A DNA stretch of 41,180 bases. Origin: an uncultured Bacilli bacterium (GTDB lineage: Bacteria; Bacillota_I; Bacilli_A; RF39; UBA660). A program made the translations under genes and the position numbers. Shown in pieces: positions 1 to 7,193 of this stretch. The notes under the pieces were generated by a model. It did not search any database. It was not told where the DNA came from and saw only the letters and a list, made by a program, of their open reading frames with translations. Location of the stretch: NCBI GenBank assembly GCA_934099115.1, contig CAKOPK010000009.1, forward strand, positions 1-41,180, in the 5' to 3' direction. How positions within the stretch are numbered: the stretch's first letter is position 1; every line of letters starts with the position of its first letter.

Positions 1-129
1 AATATATCTCCAAAATTAATGATATATGTGGTTTTATTTATGTCAATAGTTCTTATAATTTCTTTACTAATATCTTCATCAAGCAATTTAAAGAAAAGTC
101 CAAAAGAATTATTAATTGATACAAAATAG
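1..129 (+). CDS. C-terminal end of a membrane protein (partial)
   Basis: Frame 1 is open from the window edge to a TAG at 127-129. The 42 visible residues contain one hydrophobic segment (about residues 7-25) followed by a short basic tail, K-K-S-P-K-E-L-L. The tail resembles the last cytoplasmic stretch of some FtsX-like permeases, but this is too little to name a family. A stem-loop with a T-run follows at 151-177, so this gene ends its own transcript before the DUF4358-like gene. Confidence 0.5.
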   Translation, partial: NISPKLMIYVVLFMSIVLIISLLISSSSNLKKSPKELLIDTK

Positions 130-150
130 TAATAAATATATAATTTATCT

Positions 151-177
151 AAGTAAATCAGAAATGGTTTACTTTTT
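151..177 (+). terminator. Rho-independent terminator
   Basis: A 7-bp stem AAGTAAA/TTTACTT closes a 10-nt loop and is followed by a T-rich tail. It separates the partial gene at the window edge from the next cluster. The stem is AT-only apart from one G-C pair, so strength is uncertain. Confidence 0.5.
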
Positions 178-271
178 AAATAGTTAAAATTTAATTTTTG
201 TAAAATGTAATAGTTTTTTTACTGATTTCGGTAAAAGTATGATAGAATTTAAATATTAGGAGGAGAAAGAA

Positions 272-850
272 ATGAAAAAACAAAATATTTTTATAATAGG
301 TTTGATATTATTAGCAGTTATCTCATTTGTAATATTCATACTAGTATCAGGTAGTGGTAATAAAGGTGGTTTTAATACACCAAAAGACATTAATGACATT
401 ATTAATACTATAAATAAAAATAACAAAAATATTTTACCCGAAGTTGAAACTATGAAAGTAGATATAAAGAATATTGATGAAGTTACTAGTTATACTGGTT
501 TAAAAACAAATGATGATATCGAATCAATTGTTGTATCGGTACCATTGATAACAGCACAAGCTTATTCAGTTGCTATTGTTAAGGTTAAAGACAATGTTGA
601 TGTAGAAAAAATTAAACAAGAGATGTTAGATAATATGGACATGAGACGTTGGATTTGTGTCTCTGCAGAACAATTATATATTACTAATAGTGGTAATGTA
701 ATATTCTCTGTAATGGCTGATAAGGATATTGCTGAAACTGTATATAATGATTTTAAGAAATATGTAAATAATAATATTGGAAAAGAGTTGGAAAAATCAA
801 ATAACGAAGAAAATATAGAACTTCCACCAGAAATGCCAGCAGAAGAATAA
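272..850 (+). CDS. DUF4358-like membrane-anchored protein
   Basis: This 192-residue protein has an N-terminal membrane segment (about residues 5-27) with no lipobox cysteine, then a soluble extracytoplasmic domain and an acidic tail rich in E and P. Its length, a conserved R-R-W near the middle and the position directly before an MBOAT and a DHHW gene fit the DUF4358 family, which I recall occurring beside such genes in Clostridia-type genomes. No enzymatic motif is visible. A strong ribosome site (AGGAGGAGA) lies upstream. The MBOAT gene follows after 39 nt. It probably serves the same envelope modification system, perhaps as an accessory; this is inference. Confidence 0.6.
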   Translation: MKKQNIFIIGLILLAVISFVIFILVSGSGNKGGFNTPKDINDIINTINKNNKNILPEVETMKVDIKNIDEVTSYTGLKTNDDIESIVVSVPLITAQAYSVAIVKVKDNVDVEKIKQEMLDNMDMRRWICVSAEQLYITNSGNVIFSVMADKDIAETVYNDFKKYVNNNIGKELEKSNNEENIELPPEMPAEE

Positions 851-889
851 TAAAGCTCCATTTAAGGTGCCTTTTTAAAGGAGGATAAA

Positions 890-2287
890 ATGTTATTTAC
901 TAGTATTAGTTTTTTATATTATTTTTTACCATTATTAATAATTATATATTTTATAACACCTAAAAAATATAAAAATATTATTTTATTAATTGCATCTTTA
1001 TTTTTTTATCTTTACGGAGAACCTAAATATGTTTTTTTAATGATTGCAGAAATTATTATTGCTTATATAGGAGCTATTTTAATTGATAAGTATAAAAATC
1101 AAAGCAAAAATATATTAATAACAACTTTATTTATACATATATTTTTATTAATAATATTTAAATATACTGATTTTATTATACAATCAATTAATGATATATC
1201 TAATGCTAATATTAAATTATTAAATATTGCATTACCAATAGGAATATCATTTTATACATTTCAAATTATAAGTTATGTTATTGATGTATATAATGGAAAA
1301 GTTAAAGTTCAAAAAAACATTATAAATTTAGCCACTTATGTATCTTTATTTCCACAGTTAGTTGCAGGACCTATTGTTAGATATCAGACAGTAGAAAAAG
1401 AATTAGATGATAGAGTACATAGTTTTAATAATTTTGCATATGGTATTAGAAGATTTTCTATTGGACTTGCTAAAAAAGTATTAATAGCAAATGCTTTGGG
1501 AGAACTTTGCGCTAAAGCTTTTGCTCTAAATGAAACCACCGTAATATTTTATTGGATGTTTGGTATAAGTTATATGCTACAGTTATATTTTGATTTTTCT
1601 GCTTATAGTGATATGGCTATTGGTCTTGGAAGAATGTTTGGATTTAATTTTCCTGAAAACTTTAATTACCCATATATATCAAAAAGTATAACTGAGTTTT
1701 GGCGTAGATGGCATATCTCTCTTAGTACATGGTTCAAAGATTATGTTTATATTCCACTTGGAGGTAATAGAGACGGTAAATATAAACAAATAAGAAATAT
1801 TTTAATAGTATGGTTATTAACTGGAATATGGCATGGTGCTAATTGGACTTTTTTAATATGGGGATTATTGTTTGGAATTATTCTTATAATAGAAAAAATA
1901 TTCCTTAATAAATTTATGGAAAAATTACCTTCTTTTATAAGAAGAATATATGTATTATTTATTGTTATGATATTATTTATTATATTTAATTCTGATAATA
2001 TGTCAGTGGCTTTGACTAATATTAAAGGGTTATTTGGTATGAATGGAGAAGTTTTTATTAATGATTATACACTTCATTATTTAAAGAGTTATTTACCAAT
2101 ATTAATTATTGCTTTATTTGGGGCTACTCCTTTTATTAAAACATTAATAGATAAATTAAGAAAAAATAAATATGTAAATCATATAATTAATATTTTAGAA
2201 CCAATTTTAATAGTTATGATATTATTTATTGTTACTTCTTATTTGATAGATAATTCATATAATCCATTTTTATATTTTAGGTTTTAA
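890..2287 (+). CDS. MBOAT family membrane O-acyltransferase (AlgI/DltB-like)
   Basis: A 465-residue multi-pass membrane protein of typical full length for the family. It carries the MBOAT hallmarks: the P-I-G-I-S-F-Y-T-F block near residue 117, F-W-R-R-W-H-I-S-L-S-T-W-F in the middle, and L-T-G-I-W-H-G-A-N-W with the presumed catalytic His near residue 315. Such proteins move acyl groups across the membrane onto exported polysaccharide or teichoic acid, with a DHHW/AlgX/DltD-type partner. That partner begins 11 nt downstream, so the two are co-transcribed. The last 293 bp are part of a direct repeat that recurs in diverged form at 4251-4543. The substrate polymer cannot be told from sequence. 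Confidence 0.88.
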   Translation: MLFTSISFLYYFLPLLIIIYFITPKKYKNIILLIASLFFYLYGEPKYVFLMIAEIIIAYIGAILIDKYKNQSKNILITTLFIHIFLLIIFKYTDFIIQSINDISNANIKLLNIALPIGISFYTFQIISYVIDVYNGKVKVQKNIINLATYVSLFPQLVAGPIVRYQTVEKELDDRVHSFNNFAYGIRRFSIGLAKKVLIANALGELCAKAFALNETTVIFYWMFGISYMLQLYFDFSAYSDMAIGLGRMFGFNFPENFNYPYISKSITEFWRRWHISLSTWFKDYVYIPLGGNRDGKYKQIRNILIVWLLTGIWHGANWTFLIWGLLFGIILIIEKIFLNKFMEKLPSFIRRIYVLFIVMILFIIFNSDNMSVALTNIKGLFGMNGEVFINDYTLHYLKSYLPILIIALFGATPFIKTLIDKLRKNKYVNHIINILEPILIVMILFIVTSYLIDNSYNPFLYFRF

Positions 2288-2652
2288 GGAGGTTATACAT
2301 GAACGATAAAATTAAAGATATAGTTGTAACTTTAGTATTTCTTATTACTATAATTTCATTATTTTTGATTAATGTTATAAAAAAAGATACTGATATTTCC
2401 ATAGCAGAGAGAAGAAAACTTGCTACTATGCCAGAATTAACTAGTAAAAGTTTGTTTGATGGTATTTATTTTAAGAAATTTGATTCCTATGTTACGGATC
2501 AATTTGTGGGAAGAGATACTTTTAGAAAAATTAAAATAGATATAGAATTATCTACTAAAGGTGAATATAACAATTTATATATGTTTAATGATTATATTGT
2601 TGAAGAAATATTTCCTTTAAATACTAATTCTATTAATAATTTGACAAATAAG
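1995..2652 (+). repeat. 658-bp direct repeat, copy 1 (MBOAT 3' end + DHHW 5' end)
   Basis: This stretch aligns without gaps to 4251-4908 at a constant offset of 2256 bp. By eye, the part within the MBOAT gene (to about 2286) differs at about 20 positions, whereas the part from the DHHW ribosome site to 2652 differs at one (2643). The two copies flank the deacetylase gene and the tag fragment. Confidence 0.93.
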
Positions 2653-2658
2653 AGGTAG
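2299..2658 (+). pseudogene. Truncated DHHW/AlgX-like gene (5' fragment)
   Basis: The first 118 residues are identical to the intact DHHW gene at 4555-5637; the frame then reads one Arg and a TAG, exactly where homology ends (2652). The fragment keeps the ribosome site AAGGAGG and the N-terminal membrane anchor but lacks the TDTHW motif and everything else needed for function. It is the left flank of the insertion carrying the deacetylase. A short membrane-anchored peptide could still be made, since the start signals are intact. Confidence 0.85.
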
Positions 2659-2661
2659 ATT

Positions 2662-4032
2662 ATGATAAAATATAAAAAATCAAAAATTAGATTAACAAAA
2701 ATTGGAAAGATAATTTTTAGCACTAGTTTTATTTTATTAACAGGTACGATATTTATGGTATCCAAATTATTCTATAGTAAATATTATATTAAAGAGGAAA
2801 AATCAGATTATATAGTTGAAATTAATTTTCCTAAATTAAATAATAAGAATTTAATATCTTATTCTAATAATTATATAAATACTAAGAAAAAAGAATTTAA
2901 ACAAAATATTAGTCATTTAAATAATAGTGATATAGATAAATATCAATTTAGAGCTAATTATCAATTAAAAGATACAAATGAATTAATTGGACTACATTTA
3001 ACTATTTATGAATATACAGGAGGTTCTCATCAAACTAGATATGATAAATCCTACTATTATTCTAAAAAAGAAAATAAAATAGTTTCATTAGAAGATTTTC
3101 TTGAAAATGAAGAAAGCTTAGAAAAGTTATCTAATCTTGCTTATTATTATATAATGAAATATAGTAAAATAAATAATCTTAATATAGATGAAGATATGCC
3201 TAAAGAGGGGTTAAAATCGGAAATATTTAATTTTGAAAATTTTGAATTTTTAGATGATGGATTATCTCTTATATTTCCACCATTACAAGTAGCATATTAT
3301 GCAGCAGGAGAAATAAAAATTACTATACCATATTCTGATTTAAATGGAATAATTAAAAGAGAATATTTAAAATATAGTAATAAACAAGAAGTTAGCAATA
3401 ATAATCGTAATATTGAAGAATTTAAAAATAAAAAATTAATCGCTTTTACATTTGATGATGGACCGAGTTATATAGGAACTAATAAATTATTAGATAATTT
3501 AGATAAATATAATGCAAGAGTAACATTCTTTGTATTAGGAAGTAGAGTAAATGAACATAAAACAACATTAAAAAGAGCACATGAAATGGGAAATCTAATT
3601 GGAAGTCACACATATAATCATTTAAATTTATTAAATTTAGATAATTATTCTATAACAAATGAAATAAAAAATACTAATGAAGTAATTAAAGAAGTAATAA
3701 ATGAAGAACCTGTTTTTTTAAGGCCACCATATGGAAATACAAATCAAAATATAAAGAATATATCTAATATGTATACAATTTTATGGAATTTGGACACTGA
3801 AGATTGGAAATATAAAAATGCTGAAAAAATTTCTAATTATATTGTAGACAACGCTAAAGATGGATCTATTGTACTACTGCATGATCTTTATGAAACATCA
3901 GTTGATGGAGCCTTACTTGCTATGGAAAAATTAGAAAAAGAAGGATATGCATTTGTAACAATTGATGAACTTGCTAAATTAAAAAATATAGAATTAAAAA
4001 AAGAAAAAAGTTATTATCAAATTAATAATTAA
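2662..4032 (+). CDS. Membrane-anchored polysaccharide deacetylase (PdaC-like, NodB domain)
   Basis: A 456-residue protein with an N-terminal membrane segment (about residues 16-38), a middle region resembling the DUF4163/DUF3298 module of B. subtilis PdaC (Y-T-G-G-S-H-Q and a nearby aromatic-rich stretch), and a C-terminal NodB deacetylase domain. NodB motifs are complete: F-T-F-D-D-G-P (Asp-Asp near 265-266), S-H-T-Y-N-H (metal His near 316 and 320), R-P-P-Y-G, D-T-E-D-W and L-H-D. It should remove N-acetyl groups from peptidoglycan or another wall polymer outside the cell. It lies inside the insertion between the two 658-bp repeats and begins 3 nt after the truncated DHHW frame. Confidence 0.88.
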   Translation: MIKYKKSKIRLTKIGKIIFSTSFILLTGTIFMVSKLFYSKYYIKEEKSDYIVEINFPKLNNKNLISYSNNYINTKKKEFKQNISHLNNSDIDKYQFRANYQLKDTNELIGLHLTIYEYTGGSHQTRYDKSYYYSKKENKIVSLEDFLENEESLEKLSNLAYYYIMKYSKINNLNIDEDMPKEGLKSEIFNFENFEFLDDGLSLIFPPLQVAYYAAGEIKITIPYSDLNGIIKREYLKYSNKQEVSNNNRNIEEFKNKKLIAFTFDDGPSYIGTNKLLDNLDKYNARVTFFVLGSRVNEHKTTLKRAHEMGNLIGSHTYNHLNLLNLDNYSITNEIKNTNEVIKEVINEEPVFLRPPYGNTNQNIKNISNMYTILWNLDTEDWKYKNAEKISNYIVDNAKDGSIVLLHDLYETSVDGALLAMEKLEKEGYAFVTIDELAKLKNIELKKEKSYYQINN

Positions 4033-4052
4033 TAATATTTAAAAGGAGACAC

Positions 4053-4298
4053 ATGAATAGATGTAATTGGTGTAATTTAAAAAATCCTTTATATATAAAA
4101 TATCATGATGAAGAGTGGGGAGTTCTTAATATAAATGATAAATATCTTTATGAAATGTTAATTCTTGAATCATTTCAAGCCGGCTTATCATGGGAGTGTA
4201 TATTAAATAAAAGAGATTTTTTTAGGAAAGCATATGATAATTTTGATATAATAATATGCAAGTGGCTTTCACTAATATTAAAGGGTTATTTGGTATGA
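4053..4298 (+). pseudogene. tag: Truncated DNA-3-methyladenine glycosylase I
   Basis: The first 66 residues match the N-terminus of Tag: zinc Cys4, the Y-H-D-E-E-W-G block, and L-E-S-F-Q-A-G-L-S-W with the catalytic Glu. Full-length Tag has about 185-190 residues. At 4251 the gene runs into repeat copy 2 and ends after 15 unrelated residues, so the C-terminal half with the other zinc ligands is gone. A good ribosome site (AAAGGAGA) precedes it. The break at the repeat boundary shows that the insertion ended within tag. Loss of function is nearly certain for this copy; another tag may exist elsewhere. Confidence 0.88.
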
Positions 4299-4543
4299 AT
4301 GGAGAAGTTTTTATTAATGATTATACACTTCATTACTTAAAGAGTTATCTGCCATTACTAATTATTGCTTTTTTGGGGGCTACTCCTTTTATTAAAACAT
4401 TAATAGATAAATTAAGAAAAGATAAATATGTAAATAACATAATTAATATTTTAGAACCAATTTTAATAGTAATCATATTAGTAGTTGTTACTTCTTATTT
4501 GATAGACAATTCATATAATCCATTTTTATATTTTAGATTTTAA
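4251..4543 (+). pseudogene. 3' fragment of an MBOAT gene (second copy)
   Basis: This encodes the last 95 or so residues of an MBOAT protein, about 92% identical in DNA to 1995-2287. The changes include several amino-acid replacements (for example I-P-I-L to L-P-L-L near the middle). An ATG at 4256 opens the frame but there is no ribosome site, and the catalytic regions are absent, so it is a remnant and not a gene. It probably marks the original or the donor 3' end that preceded the intact DHHW gene. Confidence 0.85.
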
Positions 4544-4908
4544 GGAGGTTATACATGAACGATAAAATTAAAGATATAGTTGTAACTTTAGTATTTCTTA
4601 TTACTATAATTTCATTATTTTTGATTAATGTTATAAAAAAAGATACTGATATTTCCATAGCAGAGAGAAGAAAACTTGCTACTATGCCAGAATTAACTAG
4701 TAAAAGTTTGTTTGATGGTATTTATTTTAAGAAATTTGATTCCTATGTTACGGATCAATTTGTGGGAAGAGATACTTTTAGAAAAATTAAAATAGATATA
4801 GAATTATCTACTAAAGGTGAATATAACAATTTATATATGTTTAATGATTATATTGTTGAAGAAATATTTCCTTTAAATACTAATTCTATTAATAATTTAA
4901 CAAATAAG
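4251..4908 (+). repeat. 658-bp direct repeat, copy 2
   Basis: Partner of 1995-2652, in the same orientation with no insertions or deletions. Divergence is concentrated in the MBOAT portion. The DHHW portion is nearly identical to copy 1, suggesting recent exchange or conversion limited to that part. Confidence 0.93.
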
Positions 4909-5637
4909 ATTAATTATATAAAAAATACATATTTGAATAATAATAGTAATATATATTATACTATTATTCCTGATAAAAATTACTTTGTTAATAAAGGCAA
5001 TTTAAAACTTGATTATAATAAATTACAAGATATAATGAAAAGTAATTTAACAAATCTTAGTTATATAAATATATTTGATAAATTAACACTTAATAATTAT
5101 TATAAAACTGATACTCATTGGAAACAAGAAGATTTATTTAATGTCGCAAATACTATTGCTAATCAAATGAATTTTGATATAACTAATAACAATGTTATAA
5201 ATACAGTTACTACTTTTAAGGGTAGTTATGCTGGTAGACTATCAGTAACTAAAGATATTGATACTATAAAAACCATATCTAATCCATCTACTCTTAATAG
5301 TAGTGTGTATAATTATGAAACTAAAAAATATACACAAATATATAATTATGATAAAATAAAATCATTAGATAAATATGATATATATTTATCAGGAGCATCT
5401 TCTATTATAGATATTGTTAATCCTACTTCAAATAGTAATAAAGAATTAATTGTTTTTCGTGATTCTTATGGCAGTAGTTTAATTCCTTTATTAATAGAGG
5501 GGTATAAGAAGATTACTGTTATTGATATTAGATATGTTTCTTCAAGAATTTTGAATAATTATATAAAATTTGATAATCAAGATGTTCTTTTTATGTATAG
5601 TATATTAACTATAAATAATAGTTTTTCTATGAGATAA
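4555..5637 (+). CDS. DHHW/AlgX-like acyl-transfer partner protein
   Basis: A 360-residue protein with one N-terminal membrane helix (about 8-27) and an extracytoplasmic SGNH-like domain. It has a T-D-T-H-W motif at residues 185-189 (the DHHW signature with Thr in place of the first His) and a later F-R-D-S-Y-G-S block near residue 310 that would supply the nucleophilic Ser. Members act with MBOAT proteins to place acyl groups on exported glycans. Ribosome site AAGGAGG lies 8 nt before the ATG. The upstream MBOAT fragment is dead, so the working partner would be the gene at 890-2287, now separated by the insertion. A terminator follows directly. Confidence 0.82.
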   Translation: MNDKIKDIVVTLVFLITIISLFLINVIKKDTDISIAERRKLATMPELTSKSLFDGIYFKKFDSYVTDQFVGRDTFRKIKIDIELSTKGEYNNLYMFNDYIVEEIFPLNTNSINNLTNKINYIKNTYLNNNSNIYYTIIPDKNYFVNKGNLKLDYNKLQDIMKSNLTNLSYINIFDKLTLNNYYKTDTHWKQEDLFNVANTIANQMNFDITNNNVINTVTTFKGSYAGRLSVTKDIDTIKTISNPSTLNSSVYNYETKKYTQIYNYDKIKSLDKYDIYLSGASSIIDIVNPTSNSNKELIVFRDSYGSSLIPLLIEGYKKITVIDIRYVSSRILNNYIKFDNQDVLFMYSILTINNSFSMR

Positions 5638-5665
5638 GGAATCTAGTTAATTAGATTTCTTTTTT
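5638..5665 (+). terminator. Rho-independent terminator after the DHHW gene
   Basis: Stem AATCTA/TAGATT with a 6-nt loop, extended by a G-T pair, followed by TTCTTTTTT. It starts one base after the DHHW stop codon and closes the acylation cluster. Confidence 0.8.
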
Positions 5666-5679
5666 GTATGAAGAAAACA

Positions 5680-5733
5680 CCAGATAGTCTGGGGGCAGTG
5701 GAGCTTTAGCGTTGAGCTGAAAAATAAAACTCC
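5680..5733. other. Hairpin-rich, GC-richer stretch of unknown role
   Basis: Between the terminator and the IS30 remnant there is no open frame, but there are nested inverted repeats: CCAGA/TCTGG with a 3-nt loop (5680-5692), then GGAG/CTCC (5700-5703 and 5730-5733) enclosing AGCT/AGCT (5702-5705 and 5715-5718). The block is richer in G than its surroundings. It could be the folded end of a lost mobile element or a small RNA remnant. I do not recognise it. Confidence 0.3.
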
Positions 5734-5765
5734 TTCTAATATAATATTGATTGCGATTGCGACTG

Positions 5766-5787
5766 AATTAAATTCAAAGTTCCCGTA
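5766..5787 (+). repeat. IS30 remnant terminal inverted repeat, left
   Basis: AATTAAATTCAAAGTTCCCG followed by TA; its reverse complement recurs at 6664-6685 with one G/A difference. Confidence 0.85.
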
Positions 5788-6467
5788 AATACAGAATATT
5801 TTATTGGAAAAATTCTTCTGATGTATTTGTGATTGACTTCAATACCGTGTTTTTCACTAGAAGAATAAGGATGACAATAAAAGAGATTAGACAGTTTTAA
5901 ATCTTCATATTTTCTGTCTTTTAATAAAGATATTTCGCGTTTATTTTCTTTGTTTTTCGTGCTTTTTCTTTTTTTGAATCTGATTTTTGGGGTAAATCAG
6001 AATTGGTTATTGAAAGAACGCCTATATCAACATATTTATAGAATGTTATTTTAGAAAAAAATAATATATCGGGATGATTAATAAAAACTTGATTAACGCT
6101 TTGCTTATTGTTTTTGATTAAGGGTACAATTTGCTTTTCAATTTCCTCCAATTCATTAGGTTTAATATCAACACCAGTTCTAGAATTAATAAGTTGTTCT
6201 TCATAATGCTTTTGAGCTAGCCTAAAATCATAAAATAAATGATGTTTATTACATGTGTTTAAACAAGTATTACAAACATAGTTAGCTTTTAATCTAGTAC
6301 ATATTTATACCATTTTTATCAAAAGCATCATAAAAGTTACTCTTAATATATCTGTTTCTTTTTATTTCTTTAGAAATAGGACCAATATCAGTAAAACTTT
6401 TGCCTTTGGTAAATAAAATTTGAATTGTCTCTCTTTGAGATATATTTAATTGATTATAATTTGTCAT
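5780..6467 (-). pseudogene. IS30-family transposase remnant (frameshifted, core deleted)
   Basis: Read on the minus strand from an ATG at 6467 with a GGAGC ribosome site. The helix-turn-helix start (Q-L-N-I-S-Q-R-E-T-I-Q) and S-K-E-I-K-R-N-R match IS30, but about ten residues between them are missing. The frame shifts near 6298 into the Y-V-C-N-T-C zinc-like region, and shifts again near 5930. It then jumps from D-R-K-Y-E-D-F straight to the C-terminal H-P-Y-S-S-S-E-K-H-G and R-R-I-F-P blocks. The DDE catalytic region between these blocks is gone, so it cannot encode active transposase. Confidence 0.82.
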
Positions 6468-6663
6468 AAAAAGTTGCTCCTTAAAAATGATAAATAAACC
6501 AACGTTTAATATATTAATACTAGTTATTATAAGAAGCAAATTTAAAATATAAAATACTATGGATAAAAAAGAAAGTAAATTAAACAACTGATATTTATTT
6601 TAACACTATAGTTAATGATAAAAAACTTTTTAATTTTTAGTACTAAATTCCCGTTTATATAAA

Positions 6664-6685
6664 TATGGGAACTTTGAATTTAATT
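6664..6685 (-). repeat. IS30 remnant terminal inverted repeat, right
   Basis: Inverted partner of 5766-5787, 22 bp with one mismatch. It ends only 22 bp before the -35 box of the S10 operon promoter. Confidence 0.85.
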
Positions 6686-6707
6686 TAATGTTTTGTTAAA
6701 TTTAGGC

Positions 6708-6735
6708 TTGATTTTCATAGAATATATGGTATAAT
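6708..6735 (+). promoter_or_regulatory. S10 operon promoter
   Basis: TTGATT (6708-6713), a 16-bp spacer and a perfect TATAAT (6730-6735). This is the only strong promoter found before rpsJ and should drive the 14-kb ribosomal locus. Transcription would begin near 6742, leaving a leader of about 125 nt. Confidence 0.8.
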
Positions 6736-6744
6736 CAAATTCGT

Positions 6745-6865
6745 ATGAGTGCTTAGATGTGCGAGGTTGCTGATACACTAGGCGAGGTTGTTCCATATTC
6801 CTCAAGTATCAGGTAATTCGTTGCGGAGCAAGCCTATACTAGATATAGACGAAAGGAGAGACATT
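6745..6865 (+). ncRNA. Structured S10 operon leader (candidate r-protein autoregulatory element)
   Basis: The leader contains GCGAGGTTG twice (6761-6769 and 6782-6790). It can fold into a 7-bp helix CTGATAC/GTATCAG (6770-6776 with 6806-6812) enclosing GAGG/CCTC (6784-6787 with 6800-6803). Two further hairpins follow: TTGC/GCAA (6821-6831) and CTATA/TATAG (6834-6848). A leader containing GCGAGGUUGCUGA is, from memory, common before rpsJ in Firmicutes. By analogy with other r-protein operons it may bind a protein of the operon (L4 is the obvious candidate), but that is inference. It ends at the rpsJ ribosome site AAAGGAGAG. Confidence 0.65.
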
Positions 6866-7174
6866 ATGTCAAATACAAAAGTAAGAATTAATCTTAAAGC
6901 CTATGATCATAGATTACTTGATACTGCAGCTTTAAAGATTGTTGAAACAGTTAAGAGAACTGGCGGGGAAGTTTCTGGACCAGTACCACTTCCAACTGAA
7001 ATTCAAAAATATACAGTTTTAAGAGCGGTACATAAGTATAAAGATGCGCGTGAACAATTTGAAATGCGTACTCATAAGAGACTAATTGATATTAAAAACC
7101 CAAGCAAAGAGACTATTGATGCTTTAACACATTTAGATTTACCTAGTGGTGTTGACATTGATATAAAATTATAA
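6866..7174 (+). CDS. rpsJ: 30S ribosomal protein S10
   Basis: A 102-residue protein of normal S10 length and first gene of the locus; it sits in the 30S head and doubles as NusE in antitermination. The K-A-Y-D-H-R-L-L-D block and G-P-V-P-L-P-T are diagnostic. I chose the ATG at 6866 because AAAGGAGAG lies 7 nt upstream; the frame is open further upstream from 6788, but that part overlaps the structured leader and is not S10-like. rplC follows after 19 nt. Confidence 0.97.
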   Translation: MSNTKVRINLKAYDHRLLDTAALKIVETVKRTGGEVSGPVPLPTEIQKYTVLRAVHKYKDAREQFEMRTHKRLIDIKNPSKETIDALTHLDLPSGVDIDIKL

Positions 7175-7193
7175 TTAGAAAAGAGGAGAAAAG

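Larger units (their letters stand above)
5766..6685 (-). mobile_element. Internally deleted IS30-family insertion sequence
   Basis: The 22-bp end at 5766-5787 is the inverted repeat of 6664-6685 with one mismatch; the shared core is AAATTCAAAGTTCCC. Between them lies a degenerate IS30-type transposase gene read on the minus strand. The element spans 920 bp, shorter than the 1.0-1.2 kb usual for the family, because the catalytic core is missing. It sits just upstream of the S10 operon promoter. A target duplication is not clear. Confidence 0.8.

Noticed and set aside
4256..4543. A 95-codon open frame with its own ATG, which could be taken for a small membrane protein gene.
   Set aside because: It is the 3' end of a duplicated MBOAT gene and lacks a ribosome site; I list it as a fragment.
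6788..6865. An upstream, in-frame ATG that would add 26 residues to S10.
   Set aside because: The added part overlaps the structured leader, has no ribosome site and is absent from S10 proteins; ATG 6866 has a good site.
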